Assembly: GCF_018687355.1 (NCBI RefSeq) | Contig: NZ_CP061288.1 | Location: 62,001-126,000 of the forward strand | Direction of reading: 5' to 3' | Source of the DNA: Polynucleobacter sp. VK25 | GTDB taxonomy: Bacteria > Pseudomonadota > Gammaproteobacteria > Burkholderiales > Burkholderiaceae | Length of the DNA stretch: 64,000 nt | In this document: piece after piece, positions 9,269-19,867 of the stretch | How the letters are laid out: every line of letters starts with the position of its first letter | Position numbering within the stretch: the first letter of the stretch is position 1 | The notes under the pieces: model-generated | The model's database searches: none | What the model was told of the DNA's origin: nothing | What the model saw: only the letters and a program-made list of their open reading frames with translations | Position numbers and translations under genes: made by a program

Positions 9269-9664
9269 ATGCGTCACGGAAACGGCTTACGCAAACTAAA
9301 CAGAACTTCATCACATCGCCTAGCGATGCTGCGCAACATGTCCAATTCACTTTTGGAGCACGAAGTCATTAAAACGACTTTGCCAAAAGCAAAAGAATTG
9401 CGCATGGTTGTTGAGCCTTTGATTACCTTGGGTAAAAAAGACAACTTAGCAAACCGCCGCTTAGCATTCAATCGCACACGTGATCGCGATATCGTAGCCA
9501 AACTCTTCACAGAGCTCGGCCCACGTTACGCAACACGTCCAGGTGGCTACCTTCGTATTTTGAAGTTTGGCTTCCGTCATGGCGACAATGCACCAATGGC
9601 TTTGGTTGAGTTGGTAGACCGCCCAGAAGTTGAAGAAACAGCAGTTGTAGCTGAAGAGGCGTAA
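9269..9664 (+). CDS. rplQ: 50S ribosomal protein L17
   Basis: A 131-residue protein starting [20 protein letters not shown], the family hallmark. L17 lies on the solvent side of the 50S subunit near the exit tunnel. The core ends at the [19 protein letters not shown] segment, and an acidic tail ([12 protein letters not shown]) follows. It is the last gene of the ribosomal run and is closed by a strong terminator. Confidence 0.98.
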   Translation: MRHGNGLRKLNRTSSHRLAMLRNMSNSLLEHEVIKTTLPKAKELRMVVEPLITLGKKDNLANRRLAFNRTRDRDIVAKLFTELGPRYATRPGGYLRILKFGFRHGDNAPMALVELVDRPEVEETAVVAEEA

Positions 9665-9680
9665 GTCTCCCGGTTACGGT

Positions 9681-9709
9681 AAAAAGCCAGGCTTCGGTCT
9701 GGCTTTTTT
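9681..9709 (+). terminator. Intrinsic terminator of the alpha operon
   Basis: The stem is AAAAAGCCAG / CTGGCTTTTT (9681-9690 and 9699-9708), with an inner C-TTCG-G tetraloop in the spacer and a run of T residues on the 3' side. It lies 17 bases after the rplQ stop. This is a textbook Rho-independent terminator, and its symmetry could let it work both ways. Confidence 0.93.
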
Positions 9710-9733
9710 CATTTATCAGGTTATAAATACAGA

Positions 9734-10084
9734 ATGTCTGAAAACTTCCCAGCCAACTCCAGCAAGCTTTTAGTGGTGCTTACCAGCCTTCCTAATATGG
9801 AGACCGCTAAGGGCTTGGCAAGGTCCTTGATAGAGCAGAATTTAGCCGCTTGTGTGCAAATCACTGAAGGAGTCCATTCAATTTATCGTTGGGAGGGCAA
9901 GGTTTGCGAAGAGCACGAAGTATTGCTTTCAGCAAAGACTACCAAAACAAGGTGGCTTGAGATATCCGCCTTTATTAAAAATGCACATCCATACGACCTT
10001 CCCGAGATATTGGCCTTTCGTCCTGAGCAATATGAAGAGCAATACGGCAAGTGGGTAGAGTCTGAGGTAAATTCGAAGTTATGA
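9734..10084 (+). CDS. cutA: Divalent-cation tolerance protein CutA
   Basis: A 116-residue CutA1-family protein, a small trimeric PII-like fold linked to divalent-metal tolerance, though its exact role is unsettled. Family marks are the segment ETAKGLARSLIEQNLAACVQ near residues 23-42, the SIYRWEGK strand and the carboxy PYDLPEILAF. The ATG at 9734 has little upstream Shine-Dalgarno. Its stop overlaps the dsbD start (ATGA at 10081-10084), so the two are translationally coupled; the cutA-dsbD pairing is also seen in enterobacteria. Confidence 0.93.
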   Translation: MSENFPANSSKLLVVLTSLPNMETAKGLARSLIEQNLAACVQITEGVHSIYRWEGKVCEEHEVLLSAKTTKTRWLEISAFIKNAHPYDLPEILAFRPEQYEEQYGKWVESEVNSKL

Positions 10085-11769
10085 AATTACCTTCTTTCTT
10101 CGTGAGAATTTTTGCGCTCTTGTTGCTTCTCTCTGCGCAAGTATTTGCTGCGCAAGATTTCTTGCCACCAGAGAAAGCATTTCGAGTGGAGGCTACTTGG
10201 CTGGATAACTCTAACCAAGTGGAGCTGGAATTTTTGCCTGCTAAGGGTTATTACATCTACCAAGAATCCCTCAAATTTCAAGCAGGTAATCAGGCTGGGA
10301 GGCTAAGTAATATAAGGCCTTCATTACCAACTGGCTTTGAAAAGTTTGATGAAACTTTCCAGAAAAAGCTGCAGGTATATAAAGAGCCGTTCCTAGTTTT
10401 ATTGGATACAAAACCGGTTACTGGGGAGCCACTCCATCTTGAAGTAACGCTTCAAGGTTGTGCGGAGGCGGGTATTTGCTATCCACCGATGACCCTCAAG
10501 TTTTTGTTAGCTGCTCCAGGAGTTAAGGCAGCCCCAATTCCAGATATTTTGGATGGTGCCACTGCAGTGAATACTCAAGCAAGTGGTGAGGGTGGTCAAT
10601 TCAGCTTGGCGGATTTATGGCGTGAACGCGATGATGTGAATGCTATTGGCCGTTTTTTAGAAAGCACTTCAACCGCCTATTTATTTTTAGCTTTCTTTGT
10701 CTTGGGGCTTGCTCTGGCATTTACACCTTGCGTACTCCCCATGTTGCCAATCCTATCGAGTGTCATCTTCGGCACCCAGGGCGGCAAAGCGATATCTAAG
10801 GGCCGTGCCAGCGCTCTAGCGCTAGCCTATGTCTTTGGTATGGCCTTGGTATATGCATTGGCTGGAGTGCTGATGGCGGCCTTAGGCGGCAGTGTTCAGC
10901 GTGCTTTACAAAGCCCCGTTGCGCTGGCTACTTTTGCTTTATTGCTCTTGGCTCTTTCGGGCAGCTTGTTTGGCTTATATGACCTACGTTTGCCCTCATC
11001 TTGGCACCACCATATCGATAAGCTGGCAGGGCGCCAAAAGGGGGGCAGTCTATTTGGTGCTTTTGCATTGGGAGGCATCTCTACCTTGGTGGCCAGCCCA
11101 TGCATCACAGCTCCTTTAGCTGGCGTCCTAGCCTTTATTGCCCAGACAGGTTCTATGAGTCTGGGTGCGGGCTTACTCTTTGTGATGGCTTTAGGAATGG
11201 GTCTACCCCTACTCTTTATTGCCATTGAAGCTCGAATTTTGATCCCATCTACTGGCATTTGGATGGTTTGGTTACAGCGCACTTTGGGTGTATTGCTCGT
11301 GGCTACTGCCGCTTGGATTGCCTCACCTTTAATTCAGAAAAATGAGCCGGCGGGATCAGTAAAAATAATTAATGGCCAGAGCATTCATAAAGTTGGCGAG
11401 CTATCTTTTGTAGTGATTCATTCACCTGCAGAGTTAGATGCGCAACTTGGCAAAGCGCGAGAAGAAAAGAAATTAGTCCTCCTCGATTTTTATGCCGATT
11501 GGTGCATCAGCTGTAAAGAGATGGAAGTGAATACTTTTACTAATCTAGAAGTGAGTAAAGAGCTCAAGCAATTTGTTTTATTACAAGCAGACGTGACTGC
11601 AAATAGCCCTGAGAACCAGGCATTGCTTAAGCGTTTTGGATTATTTGGACCGCCAGGAATTTTGATTTTTAACCAAAATTCTGAGGAGCTAAAAAATCAA
11701 CGCGTGATTGGTTATATGCCGCCTCAGCGTTTTATTGAGCGCTTAAAGCAGGCAACGGTTCAGAAGTAA
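10081..11769 (+). CDS. dsbD: Thiol:disulfide interchange protein DsbD
   Basis: A 562-residue inner-membrane protein that carries electrons from cytoplasmic thioredoxin to periplasmic partners (DsbC, DsbE and cytochrome maturation). All three redox modules are visible: a signal peptide (1-23) and the alpha domain with Cys127 and Cys133; a membrane beta domain of about eight spans (200-415) with Cys217 in FTPCVLP and Cys341 in SPCITAP; and a carboxy thioredoxin-like gamma domain with WCISC (Cys475, Cys478). The start overlaps the cutA stop. The nearby c-type cytochromes (c4 here, petC further on) depend on this kind of reductant. Confidence 0.96.
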   Translation: MKLPSFFVRIFALLLLLSAQVFAAQDFLPPEKAFRVEATWLDNSNQVELEFLPAKGYYIYQESLKFQAGNQAGRLSNIRPSLPTGFEKFDETFQKKLQVYKEPFLVLLDTKPVTGEPLHLEVTLQGCAEAGICYPPMTLKFLLAAPGVKAAPIPDILDGATAVNTQASGEGGQFSLADLWRERDDVNAIGRFLESTSTAYLFLAFFVLGLALAFTPCVLPMLPILSSVIFGTQGGKAISKGRASALALAYVFGMALVYALAGVLMAALGGSVQRALQSPVALATFALLLLALSGSLFGLYDLRLPSSWHHHIDKLAGRQKGGSLFGAFALGGISTLVASPCITAPLAGVLAFIAQTGSMSLGAGLLFVMALGMGLPLLFIAIEARILIPSTGIWMVWLQRTLGVLLVATAAWIASPLIQKNEPAGSVKIINGQSIHKVGELSFVVIHSPAELDAQLGKAREEKKLVLLDFYADWCISCKEMEVNTFTNLEVSKELKQFVLLQADVTANSPENQALLKRFGLFGPPGILIFNQNSEELKNQRVIGYMPPQRFIERLKQATVQK

Positions 11770-11776
11770 TTCTGAT

Positions 11777-13454
<1,678 letters not shown>

Positions 13455-13568
13455 GTCCAGAAGCTATTGTAAAATCACGCAAAATCATGAAATATCTCAT
13501 GGTGTTGGGTAAAAAGTTGTAAATGCAGGGCCCAAACACTTTTAGGAATTTTTGCCAAGGTAAACATA

Positions 13569-14294
13569 ATGCGTCAAACCTCCCAAATCTCCAAATTAAC
13601 TAGCTTACGTGCTGGTTTTGCGGCTCTCTCTATTTTCGCTCTGATCGGCGTATCAGGTGCAGTTTTTGCTGCTGATGCTGCTCCGATGGCTCCTGCTGCA
13701 GAAGCTAAGGCTGCAGTTCCAGGCAAGCCAAAAGTCGATGCTGCAGCTGGTGAAGCTCTCTATTCAAATGGGGATGCAACGCGTGGCGTTACTGCTTGCA
13801 TAACCTGCCACGGTCCTAAGGGCCAGAGCGCAATTGGTACATGGCCAAAGTTATCTGCTCAACATGCAGCTTATACAGCGAAGCAATTGAAAAACTTTAA
13901 AGAAGGTACTCGTGCCAACCCAATCATGATGGGCATGTCTGCAACCTTAACCGAGCAAGATATGCAAAACATTGCTGCTTACTTAGTAAAGCAACCTGCT
14001 TCTTTGGGTGTTGCACAAGATAAAGAAACTATTGCATTAGGTCAAAGTATTTACCGTGGTGGTATTGCTGCTAAAGGCGTTCCAGCCTGCGCCGGATGCC
14101 ATAGCCCGACAGGCGCCGGCATTCCTTCACAGTACCCACGTTTAGGTGGTCAATGGGCTGAATACACCAATGCACAGTTGCTCGCATTCCGTGAAGGTGT
14201 TCGCAAAAACAGCAGTCAAATGACTACGATTGCCACCAAGCTTTCAGATCAAGAAATGAAAGCGGTTTCTGATTACATGGCTGGTTTGCGTTAA
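13569..14294 (+). CDS. Periplasmic diheme cytochrome c4
   Basis: A 241-residue exported protein with a signal peptide (about 1-35, cleavage after VFA-A), an alanine/proline-rich linker and two tandem cytochrome c domains. Haem-binding motifs are CITCH at 77-81 and CAGCH at 174-178; candidate axial methionines lie in MMGMSATL and SSQMTTIATKL. Cytochromes c4 shuttle electrons in the periplasm, typically to terminal oxidases. The Shine-Dalgarno is CCAAGG. A strong shared terminator follows. It could be named cycA or cc4, but the symbol is not uniform, so I leave it empty. Confidence 0.93.
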   Translation: MRQTSQISKLTSLRAGFAALSIFALIGVSGAVFAADAAPMAPAAEAKAAVPGKPKVDAAAGEALYSNGDATRGVTACITCHGPKGQSAIGTWPKLSAQHAAYTAKQLKNFKEGTRANPIMMGMSATLTEQDMQNIAAYLVKQPASLGVAQDKETIALGQSIYRGGIAAKGVPACAGCHSPTGAGIPSQYPRLGGQWAEYTNAQLLAFREGVRKNSSQMTTIATKLSDQEMKAVSDYMAGLR

Positions 14295-14313
14295 TTAGCT
14301 AAAGCATCAAAAC

Positions 14314-14342
14314 AAAACCCCGCTTATGTAGCGGGGTTTTTT
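14314..14342. terminator. Bidirectional terminator between cytochrome c4 and lysA
   Basis: The stem is AAAACCCCGC / GCGGGGTTTT (14314-14323 and 14331-14340), with a 7-base loop, T residues continuing to 14342 on the plus strand and an A-run on the other side. It lies 20 bases after the c4 stop and 27 bases beyond the lysA stop, so it can serve both convergent genes. Confidence 0.93.
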
Positions 14343-14368
14343 ATTACCGAAATGGTTTTGCTAAAAAA

Positions 14369-15667
14369 TTATTTTGGCAAAATACTTTCACTCGCAAACA
14401 AGTCAGCAGTTTTTTCACGAGCACGAATAACGTAAACATTTTTTCCATCAACCATAACCTCTGCTGGTTTAGGCCGCGTGTTGTAGTTGGAGGCCATTAC
14501 AAAACCATAAGCACCGGTAGACAGAATGGCGAGTAGGTCACCTTCTTCTACCGCTAAATGACGATCTCTGCCAAGCCAGTCACCAGATTCGCAAACCGGG
14601 CCAACGATGTCGTAAGTTAGGGCTTTTGCTGCTTTATTTTGTACTGGCACGATGCCGTGATGTGCTTCATAAAGGGCAGGTCGCATGAGCTCTGTCATTG
14701 CAGCATCAACGATGCAAAAGTTTTTCTCGGCGCCGGGCTTTAAATATTCGACGGTTGTTAGTAGAACACCAGCATTGCCAACAAGAGATCTGCCAGGCTC
14801 GAGAACAACATCTAAGTGACCAAAACCACGTTCGGCCACTCGATTCAATAAGGTGTTTGTAAAGTCAGTAATGTCTGGCGGAGTTTCATCGCTATAAGAG
14901 ATTCCAAGGCCACCACCCAGATCAAGATGGTGAATAACAATGCCCTCTTTTTTCAGCTGCGCAACAAGATCTAAAACTTTGTCCAGTGCATCTAAGTAGG
15001 GTGCAGTAGTGGTGATCTGGGAGCCAATATGACAATCGATGCCTACAACATCAATTTGAGAAAGTTGTGATGCTTCGCGATAGGTTTTTAAAACCTCGTG
15101 ATATGCAATTCCAAATTTATTACCTTTTAATCCGGTAGAAATATACGGATGTGTTTGCGCATCCACATCAGGATTGACGCGTAAAGAGATTGGGGCGCGG
15201 CAGTTTAATTCAATTGCGACCTTATTGATCTTGTGTAGCTCAGCGATGGACTCAACGTTGATGCATTTAACGCCAGTCTTGAGGGCAATAGCGATTTCAG
15301 CGGCAGACTTACCAACACCGGCAAATACTAAACTTTTTGGGTCGGCGCCAACCGCCAACGCGCGTGCCAATTCACCGCCGCTTACTAAATCAAATCCTGC
15401 GCCCAATCTTTTGAAGCAATCGATCACCGCTAAATTGCTATTGGCTTTCATTGCATAGTGCACACGTGCGCGACGTTTGCCATTGCCATCAACACATGCC
15501 TTATCGTAGGCTTGGTAGGCCTCAGTCAATGCCTTCTTGCTATAAATGTAGAGTGGCGTCCCGAATTCTTTCGCTAGATCAGCGAGTGGAATTTCTTCGG
15601 CATACCAGTTGCCATCACGTTCGGAAAAGCCCGATAACTTAGGGAGTGGAAGTGTTTTACTTGTCAT
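14369..15667 (-). CDS. lysA: Diaminopimelate decarboxylase
   Basis: A 432-residue PLP enzyme (alanine-racemase-like barrel) that makes lysine from meso-diaminopimelate. The PLP lysine is Lys74 in HYAMKANSN; HIGSQ, the glycine loop LDLGGGLG, EPGRSLV and the carboxy-terminal CESGDWLGRDR, which reaches into the partner active site, are all present. Its ATG overlaps the lptM stop by one base (TAATG on the minus strand). The lptM-lysA pair next to cyaY is a conserved proteobacterial arrangement. Confidence 0.97.
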   Translation of the reverse strand: MTSKTLPLPKLSGFSERDGNWYAEEIPLADLAKEFGTPLYIYSKKALTEAYQAYDKACVDGNGKRRARVHYAMKANSNLAVIDCFKRLGAGFDLVSGGELARALAVGADPKSLVFAGVGKSAAEIAIALKTGVKCINVESIAELHKINKVAIELNCRAPISLRVNPDVDAQTHPYISTGLKGNKFGIAYHEVLKTYREASQLSQIDVVGIDCHIGSQITTTAPYLDALDKVLDLVAQLKKEGIVIHHLDLGGGLGISYSDETPPDITDFTNTLLNRVAERGFGHLDVVLEPGRSLVGNAGVLLTTVEYLKPGAEKNFCIVDAAMTELMRPALYEAHHGIVPVQNKAAKALTYDIVGPVCESGDWLGRDRHLAVEEGDLLAILSTGAYGFVMASNYNTRPKPAEVMVDGKNVYVIRAREKTADLFASESILPK

Positions 15668-15858
15668 TACTTGGCAGATGAGGAATTGCTTGGGCTAGCG
15701 GGGGTTTGGGGCGGGTATAGCTTACCTTTGGGCTCTGGCTCTATAGGAGCGGGTGGAGCCGGCGGCACGGTAGGCATGATTAGCGGGCCTCTTACCCCAC
15801 ATCCAGCAAGGGATATTAAAAAGCTTAAGCAGAGGGTTCTATTAAGAATCGCTATCAT
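15667..15858 (-). CDS. lptM: LPS translocon maturation chaperone LptM (small lipoprotein)
   Basis: A 63-residue lipoprotein from the ATG at 15858 (MIAILNRTLCLSFLISLAGC). The lipobox LAGC sits at residues 17-20, followed by GVRGPL, the short conserved motif of the LptM (YifL) family, and then a proline-rich tail. LptM assists oxidative maturation of LptD in the outer membrane. A longer frame opens at 15915, but that start would spoil the signal peptide. It is coupled to lysA by a one-base overlap. The small size gives limited evidence, but motif and synteny agree. Confidence 0.85.
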   Translation of the reverse strand: MIAILNRTLCLSFLISLAGCGVRGPLIMPTVPPAPPAPIEPEPKGKLYPPQTPASPSNSSSAK

Positions 15859-15905
15859 GAATGTCTCTAAAACGAATGATTGAATATAGCATGCAGGACT
15901 CCAGT

Positions 15906-16283
15906 ATGAATCCAAACAACCCAGGCGTAGAAACCATTGATGACAAGCAGTTTTACCAACTGGGAAGCAATTTATTACAGTCTATCGAGGTAGCATTAGA
16001 GGCTGCCGACGATGCATTGGATCTCGATTTAGATGTCGAGCGCCAAGGAGGTAATGTCATCAACATTCGTTTTAAGGACAAAAGCGTCATTGTGGTGAAC
16101 ACTCAGCCACCTCTGCATGAGATTTGGGTTGCAGCCAAGTCTGGTGGGTATCACTATCGCTGGGCAGGTACAGTGGCAAAACCGCTGTGGCTCGATACGA
16201 AAACCGGCAAAGAGCTCTTGAGTGACCTAACTGAGTTCGCGAGTGCTCAGGCAGGGCAAGCCGTCAAAATTGGCTTGATTTAA
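15906..16283 (+). CDS. cyaY: Iron donor protein CyaY (bacterial frataxin)
   Basis: A 125-residue frataxin-like protein that binds iron and modulates Fe-S cluster assembly on IscS. It has the acidic first helix ([20 protein letters not shown]) and the beta-sheet motif [23 protein letters not shown] codons also occur at 15861 and 15891; I chose 15906 because AGGAC lies upstream and the length is nearer the family norm of about 105-110. It is divergent from lptM, and its last 4 bases overlap the end of aroB, which is convergent. Confidence 0.92.
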   Translation: MNPNNPGVETIDDKQFYQLGSNLLQSIEVALEAADDALDLDLDVERQGGNVINIRFKDKSVIVVNTQPPLHEIWVAAKSGGYHYRWAGTVAKPLWLDTKTGKELLSDLTEFASAQAGQAVKIGLI

Positions 16284-17362
16284 GCTGCTCCAGTAGCGCT
16301 CAATGTTTCAATGACTTGAGCATCAGCTACGCTTTGAATCTGAGCTTTACCAATTTTTTCTAAAAGAACGTAGCGGATTTGCCCACCCTCAGTTTTCTTA
16401 TCTACCTGCATTAGTTCCATATAGCGTTCTGCGCCAAATTTTGGCGGCGTAATCGGTAAATTCATGGATTGGATAATTTTGGTGAGGCGTTGCACATCCG
16501 CCTCGCTAATGTAATTGAGGCGGCGCGATAAATCCGCCCCCAGAACCATGCCGCAACCAACAGCCTCGCCGTGTAGCCATTCGCCATAGCCCATTCCAGC
16601 TTCGATTGCGTGACCAAATGTATGGCCAAAATTGAGGGTTGCACGAATGCCACCCTCTCTTTCATCGGCCGAAACTACTGCGGATTTAATTTCGCATGAA
16701 CGTAAAACTGCATGACCCATTGCTTCTGTGTCGCAAGCAAGTAAAGGCGTCGCATTGGCTTCAATCCAGTCCAAGAATGATGCATCAGCAATCGCGCCAT
16801 GCTTTACCACCTCAGCGAGACCTGCTGAAAGCTCTCTTGGAGGTAGAGTTTTTAAAGTGTTGAGATCGGCAATCACAGCTGCTGGTTGATGAAAGGCGCC
16901 AATCATATTTTTACCTAATGGATGATTGATGCCAGTCTTACCGCCAACTGAAGAATCGACTTGCGCTAGCAATGTAGTTGGAACTTGAATGAAGCGGATA
17001 CCGCGCATGAAACTGGCTGCTGCAAAGCCAGTCATATCTCCGATTACTCCACCACCCAAGGCAACCAGCATGGTTTGACGATCAGCTCCAAATTTCAAAA
17101 GATCATCAAAAATGAGCTGAAGATTTTTCCAGTCTTTATAAGACTCACCATCAGGTAGTACGATGGTTCTAACAGGCTTGCCAAAGGTATTTAGCGTTTT
17201 AGTTAAGCGCTCAGCATAGAGCGGCGCAACCGTTGTGTTGCTAACGATATATATAGAGGTCGCTTTTTCACAGGCGCTAAAGAGGTTTGCTTGATCAATC
17301 AGATCCGTACCAATATAAATTGGATAACTGCGATTACCAAGATCAACTTCGAGTGTTTTCAT
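16280..17362 (-). CDS. aroB: 3-dehydroquinate synthase
   Basis: A 360-residue NAD- and metal-dependent enzyme, the second step of the shikimate pathway. Motifs: [11 protein letters not shown], the NAD loop [21 protein letters not shown], the metal ligand region [10 protein letters not shown] and the histidine block [11 protein letters not shown] plus HGEAVGCGM. The frame is open up to 17395, but [15 protein letters not shown] at 17362 fits the family start (17365 is an adjacent alternative). aroK ends 16 bases upstream, giving the classical aroK-aroB pair. Confidence 0.96.
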   Translation of the reverse strand: MKTLEVDLGNRSYPIYIGTDLIDQANLFSACEKATSIYIVSNTTVAPLYAERLTKTLNTFGKPVRTIVLPDGESYKDWKNLQLIFDDLLKFGADRQTMLVALGGGVIGDMTGFAAASFMRGIRFIQVPTTLLAQVDSSVGGKTGINHPLGKNMIGAFHQPAAVIADLNTLKTLPPRELSAGLAEVVKHGAIADASFLDWIEANATPLLACDTEAMGHAVLRSCEIKSAVVSADEREGGIRATLNFGHTFGHAIEAGMGYGEWLHGEAVGCGMVLGADLSRRLNYISEADVQRLTKIIQSMNLPITPPKFGAERYMELMQVDKKTEGGQIRYVLLEKIGKAQIQSVADAQVIETLSATGAA

Positions 17363-17378
17363 CATAGTGCCAATGTAT

Positions 17379-17903
17379 TTAAGCGGAAAGTTCAAGCTGC
17401 ATGATTAAGGTGTTGACTAGTTGATTAACGCTGGGCTTTCCAGTCTCAATCACATAGTCGGCGATTTCGCGATAGAGTGGATCACGAATAGCGTATAAAT
17501 TCTCTAGGATTTTTTTGGCATCACCATTTCTAAGAAGAGGACGTCCTTCGCCGCCTTTAGTACGATGCCAAAGCTCCATTGGGTTTGCATGAAGATAAAT
17601 GACTGTGCCATGTTCGCTTAATGCCTGGCGATTTTCTGGCAAAAGAATAGCGCCTCCACCAGTTGCCAAAATAATATCTTGCTCGGCAGTAATTTCACGA
17701 ATGGCTTGAGCCTCGCGTTTGCGAAAACCCTCTTCACCTTCCATCTCAAAAATGACAGGGATTTTTACGCCACAACGTTCTTCAATGACATGATCGGCAT
17801 CTAAAAAGCGACGCCCTAATTTTTTTGCCAAGACTTTACCGACGGTCGACTTTCCGGCGCCCATGAGGCCGATCAGAAAGATATTGTTTGTCGAAGAGTT
17901 CAC
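17379..17903 (-). CDS. aroK: Shikimate kinase
   Basis: A 174-residue kinase that phosphorylates shikimate at the 3-hydroxyl using ATP. The P-loop GLMGAGKST is at 12-20; [18 protein letters not shown] follows with the shikimate-binding Asp, then FRKREAQAI and the GGGAIL loop. It lies between the secretin gene (13-base gap) and aroB, the same position as in E. coli hofQ-aroK-aroB and in pilQ-aroK-aroB of other proteobacteria. Confidence 0.97.
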   Translation of the reverse strand: MNSSTNNIFLIGLMGAGKSTVGKVLAKKLGRRFLDADHVIEERCGVKIPVIFEMEGEEGFRKREAQAIREITAEQDIILATGGGAILLPENRQALSEHGTVIYLHANPMELWHRTKGGEGRPLLRNGDAKKILENLYAIRDPLYREIADYVIETGKPSVNQLVNTLIMQLELSA

Positions 17904-17915
17904 CCTTCGATTTTA

Positions 17916-19037
17916 TTAGGGTTTGTCGAGAACGGTCGGAGTTAAAAAGACAAGTAGTTCGGTTTTATCTTGTAATTTGGATTTATGGCGAAAAAGATGA
18001 CCAATGAGGGGGATATCTCCCAATAAGGGGATTTTGACTTCATCCTCGCGTTCAGTTGTTTGGAATATGCCCCCAATGATGGCTGTGCCGCCATTTTCAA
18101 CGGTCACCTCCGAACTAAGACTTTTTGTATCGATGGCATAGCCTTGCTCAGTTTTCATGCCTACAGTGTCTTTATTGATACCTACGAGCATAGATACCTT
18201 TCCATCCGGATGAATTTTGGGAAGAACCTCCAGGCGTAAGTTAGCCTTCCGAAACTGCAACTTACTACCATTTTGGTTTGATGTCTGATAGGGAAGTTCA
18301 GTGCCCTGTTCTATCGTAGCCTTCACTTGGTCGCCAGTCATGATGCGGGGGTTAGAAAGGATTTTTCCTTGACCCTCTGATTCGAGTGCAGAAAGCTCGG
18401 CTTGAAGAATGCCACTCCCACTTTTGGAGACTAAGGTGGCAGCTACGGTTGCGGGATTAAAGCCACTCAAGCCTGAGCCACCTAAATCAATATTGCCTAC
18501 TACTTTTTGATCTGCATTCCCTCGAATACCACTGGCTTGGTACCCCAGCTTGACTCCCAGCTCTCGGGCAAAGCGCTCATCAGCCTCCACAATACGGGCC
18601 TCTATCAGAATTTGTCTTGGGCTATTAATATGGTCTCCACCAAAAGGAAGGGCAGCATCCTCGCGCCGGAATTTCTGAAAGGCTTGGATTTCAGCATGAG
18701 GTCCAATCCAATAGATATCGCCATTACGCACAAGTCTTAAGCCGCGACTCGCAAGAATGGAGTGGAGGGCAGTTTGCCAAGGAGTATTTCTTAGGTCTAT
18801 AGAAACCTGCCCTTTAATTGACTCGCTTAATAAAAAATTGGTATTACCTAACTTAGCCATTGCCTGCAAAAGATCCCTTATTTCAATGTCGGTAAATTGC
18901 AGGCTAATGGGACTCGAAAAATGATTTTGTGGCGGTGAATTTCCCACGGCTGTATTGCTTAAAAAAAGGATCAGTGTGGCAAAGCAAATGCAGAGCTGTC
19001 GCAAGTAATTTTGAATATATTTTGTGCAGATTTTCAT
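17916..19037 (-). CDS. Short HofQ/PilQ-type secretin
   Basis: A 373-residue outer-membrane secretin. It has a signal peptide (about 1-32), then one N0/STN-like domain (about 45-118, SLQFTDIEIRDLLQAMAKLG), and then almost directly the secretin module (about 140-370, ILIEARIVEADERFARELGV, the gate region and the closing KIPLLGDIPLIGHLFRHKS and ELLVFLTPTV). Full PilQ proteins have about 700 residues with AMIN and further N-domains, which are missing here; the size is close to E. coli HofQ, linked to DNA uptake. Its ATG overlaps the preceding gene by 4 bases. I infer a competence-pilus or related secretion pore, with confidence in the family but not in the substrate. Confidence 0.85.
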   Translation of the reverse strand: MKICTKYIQNYLRQLCICFATLILFLSNTAVGNSPPQNHFSSPISLQFTDIEIRDLLQAMAKLGNTNFLLSESIKGQVSIDLRNTPWQTALHSILASRGLRLVRNGDIYWIGPHAEIQAFQKFRREDAALPFGGDHINSPRQILIEARIVEADERFARELGVKLGYQASGIRGNADQKVVGNIDLGGSGLSGFNPATVAATLVSKSGSGILQAELSALESEGQGKILSNPRIMTGDQVKATIEQGTELPYQTSNQNGSKLQFRKANLRLEVLPKIHPDGKVSMLVGINKDTVGMKTEQGYAIDTKSLSSEVTVENGGTAIIGGIFQTTEREDEVKIPLLGDIPLIGHLFRHKSKLQDKTELLVFLTPTVLDKP

Positions 19038-19762
19038 TCGCTTTTAGCGGTCTTTAGAACCAGTGATTTACCTTGAGGGTGTGTGATGATGGCCTGCTCT
19101 TTTTCGATATTGCTCAGACGCCAATCCCCTAAAACCTGGGCGCCCTTGTCAAAGACAAGATGGTTTTTTCCGGTATGAAAATAGGCCTGATGAGCAACTC
19201 CCATCTGGGAGCTGCCGAGGTAACGCCAGCGGCGGAGTTCAGCCTCATGAGGAGGCGCTTGCGGCCTGCTGGAAATCCGCATTTCAGGCTTTTTCTCTTT
19301 TAATGAGTGAATGCTCACTTCTATTTCATCTATTATCTGATATAGCTCATCTTGTTCTTGATGAATTTCATCGCGCAAAACGGTCATTTGTTTCTTCAGT
19401 TCGGTGAGCTGATTTTGAGATTCCTCTAGGGCGCTTTGAGATTCATTATTCAGGGAGTTATTGGCTATAAAAAAGGCGACAGCAGCTGCTATGAGGATTC
19501 CAAGAAGGAGGATGGGAAGTGCAATTCCTTGAAGCGAATTTTTGATTTGGATACGATTTAAGGAGTCCGCAAAAAGATTGCTTTTGGCCTGGCTTTGACC
19601 TCTAGTCGTTGCGTTTTGTTGGGGAGGGGGCTTACGAATTCCATGGGGGTCAGGAATAGCGAGATCATCGCCAAGATCGCTCAGAATTTCATCAAAGGAT
19701 TGGCTGGAGATATGGCGTGCTGGCATGCTCACATTCTTTAGTTTTGGGCTCAGAAAATCCAT
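19034..19762 (-). CDS. Single-span inner-membrane protein with coiled coil, likely pilus-assembly (PilN/O/P or GspC-like) protein
   Basis: A 242-residue protein I do not recognise by sequence. It has a charged cytoplasmic amino part (about 1-75, proline and glutamine rich around 43-60), one membrane span (about 79-103), a periplasmic coiled coil (about 105-160) and a small beta-rich carboxy domain (about 178-242, YLGSSQMGVAHQAYF then VLGDWRLSNIEKEQAIITHP). That layout merges features of PilN/PilO (span plus coiled coil) and PilP or GspC (carboxy beta domain that docks on the secretin). It sits where pilMNOP normally precede pilQ and is translationally coupled to the secretin. Start alternatives are ATG at 19762 and 19726; neither has a clear Shine-Dalgarno. 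The function is inference. Confidence 0.6.
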   Translation of the reverse strand: MDFLSPKLKNVSMPARHISSQSFDEILSDLGDDLAIPDPHGIRKPPPQQNATTRGQSQAKSNLFADSLNRIQIKNSLQGIALPILLLGILIAAAVAFFIANNSLNNESQSALEESQNQLTELKKQMTVLRDEIHQEQDELYQIIDEIEVSIHSLKEKKPEMRISSRPQAPPHEAELRRWRYLGSSQMGVAHQAYFHTGKNHLVFDKGAQVLGDWRLSNIEKEQAIITHPQGKSLVLKTAKSE

Positions 19763-19853
19763 CGGCTTGGATTGATGCCTATGTCAGAAATGAAGCATTC
19801 ACTATGTATAAAACAAGGGTTTTGGAGCTTTTAGGGAAATTGTCTAAGCACCC

Positions 19854-19859
19854 TATAAT
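19854..19859 (+). promoter_or_regulatory. Consensus -10 element immediately before mrcA
   Basis: A perfect TATAAT lies only eight bases before the mrcA ATG. If used, transcription would start within a base or two of the start codon, giving a leaderless or nearly leaderless message. There is no good -35 hexamer at 16-18 bases upstream (TTAGGG is the best), and no Shine-Dalgarno before the ATG. Confidence 0.4.
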
Positions 19860-19867
19860 TTGGGCAT

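Noticed and set aside
10896..11282. 128-codon minus-strand frame inside dsbD
   Set aside because: It lies wholly within the membrane domain of dsbD; composition is that of a reverse-complement shadow rich in Arg, Lys and Pro.
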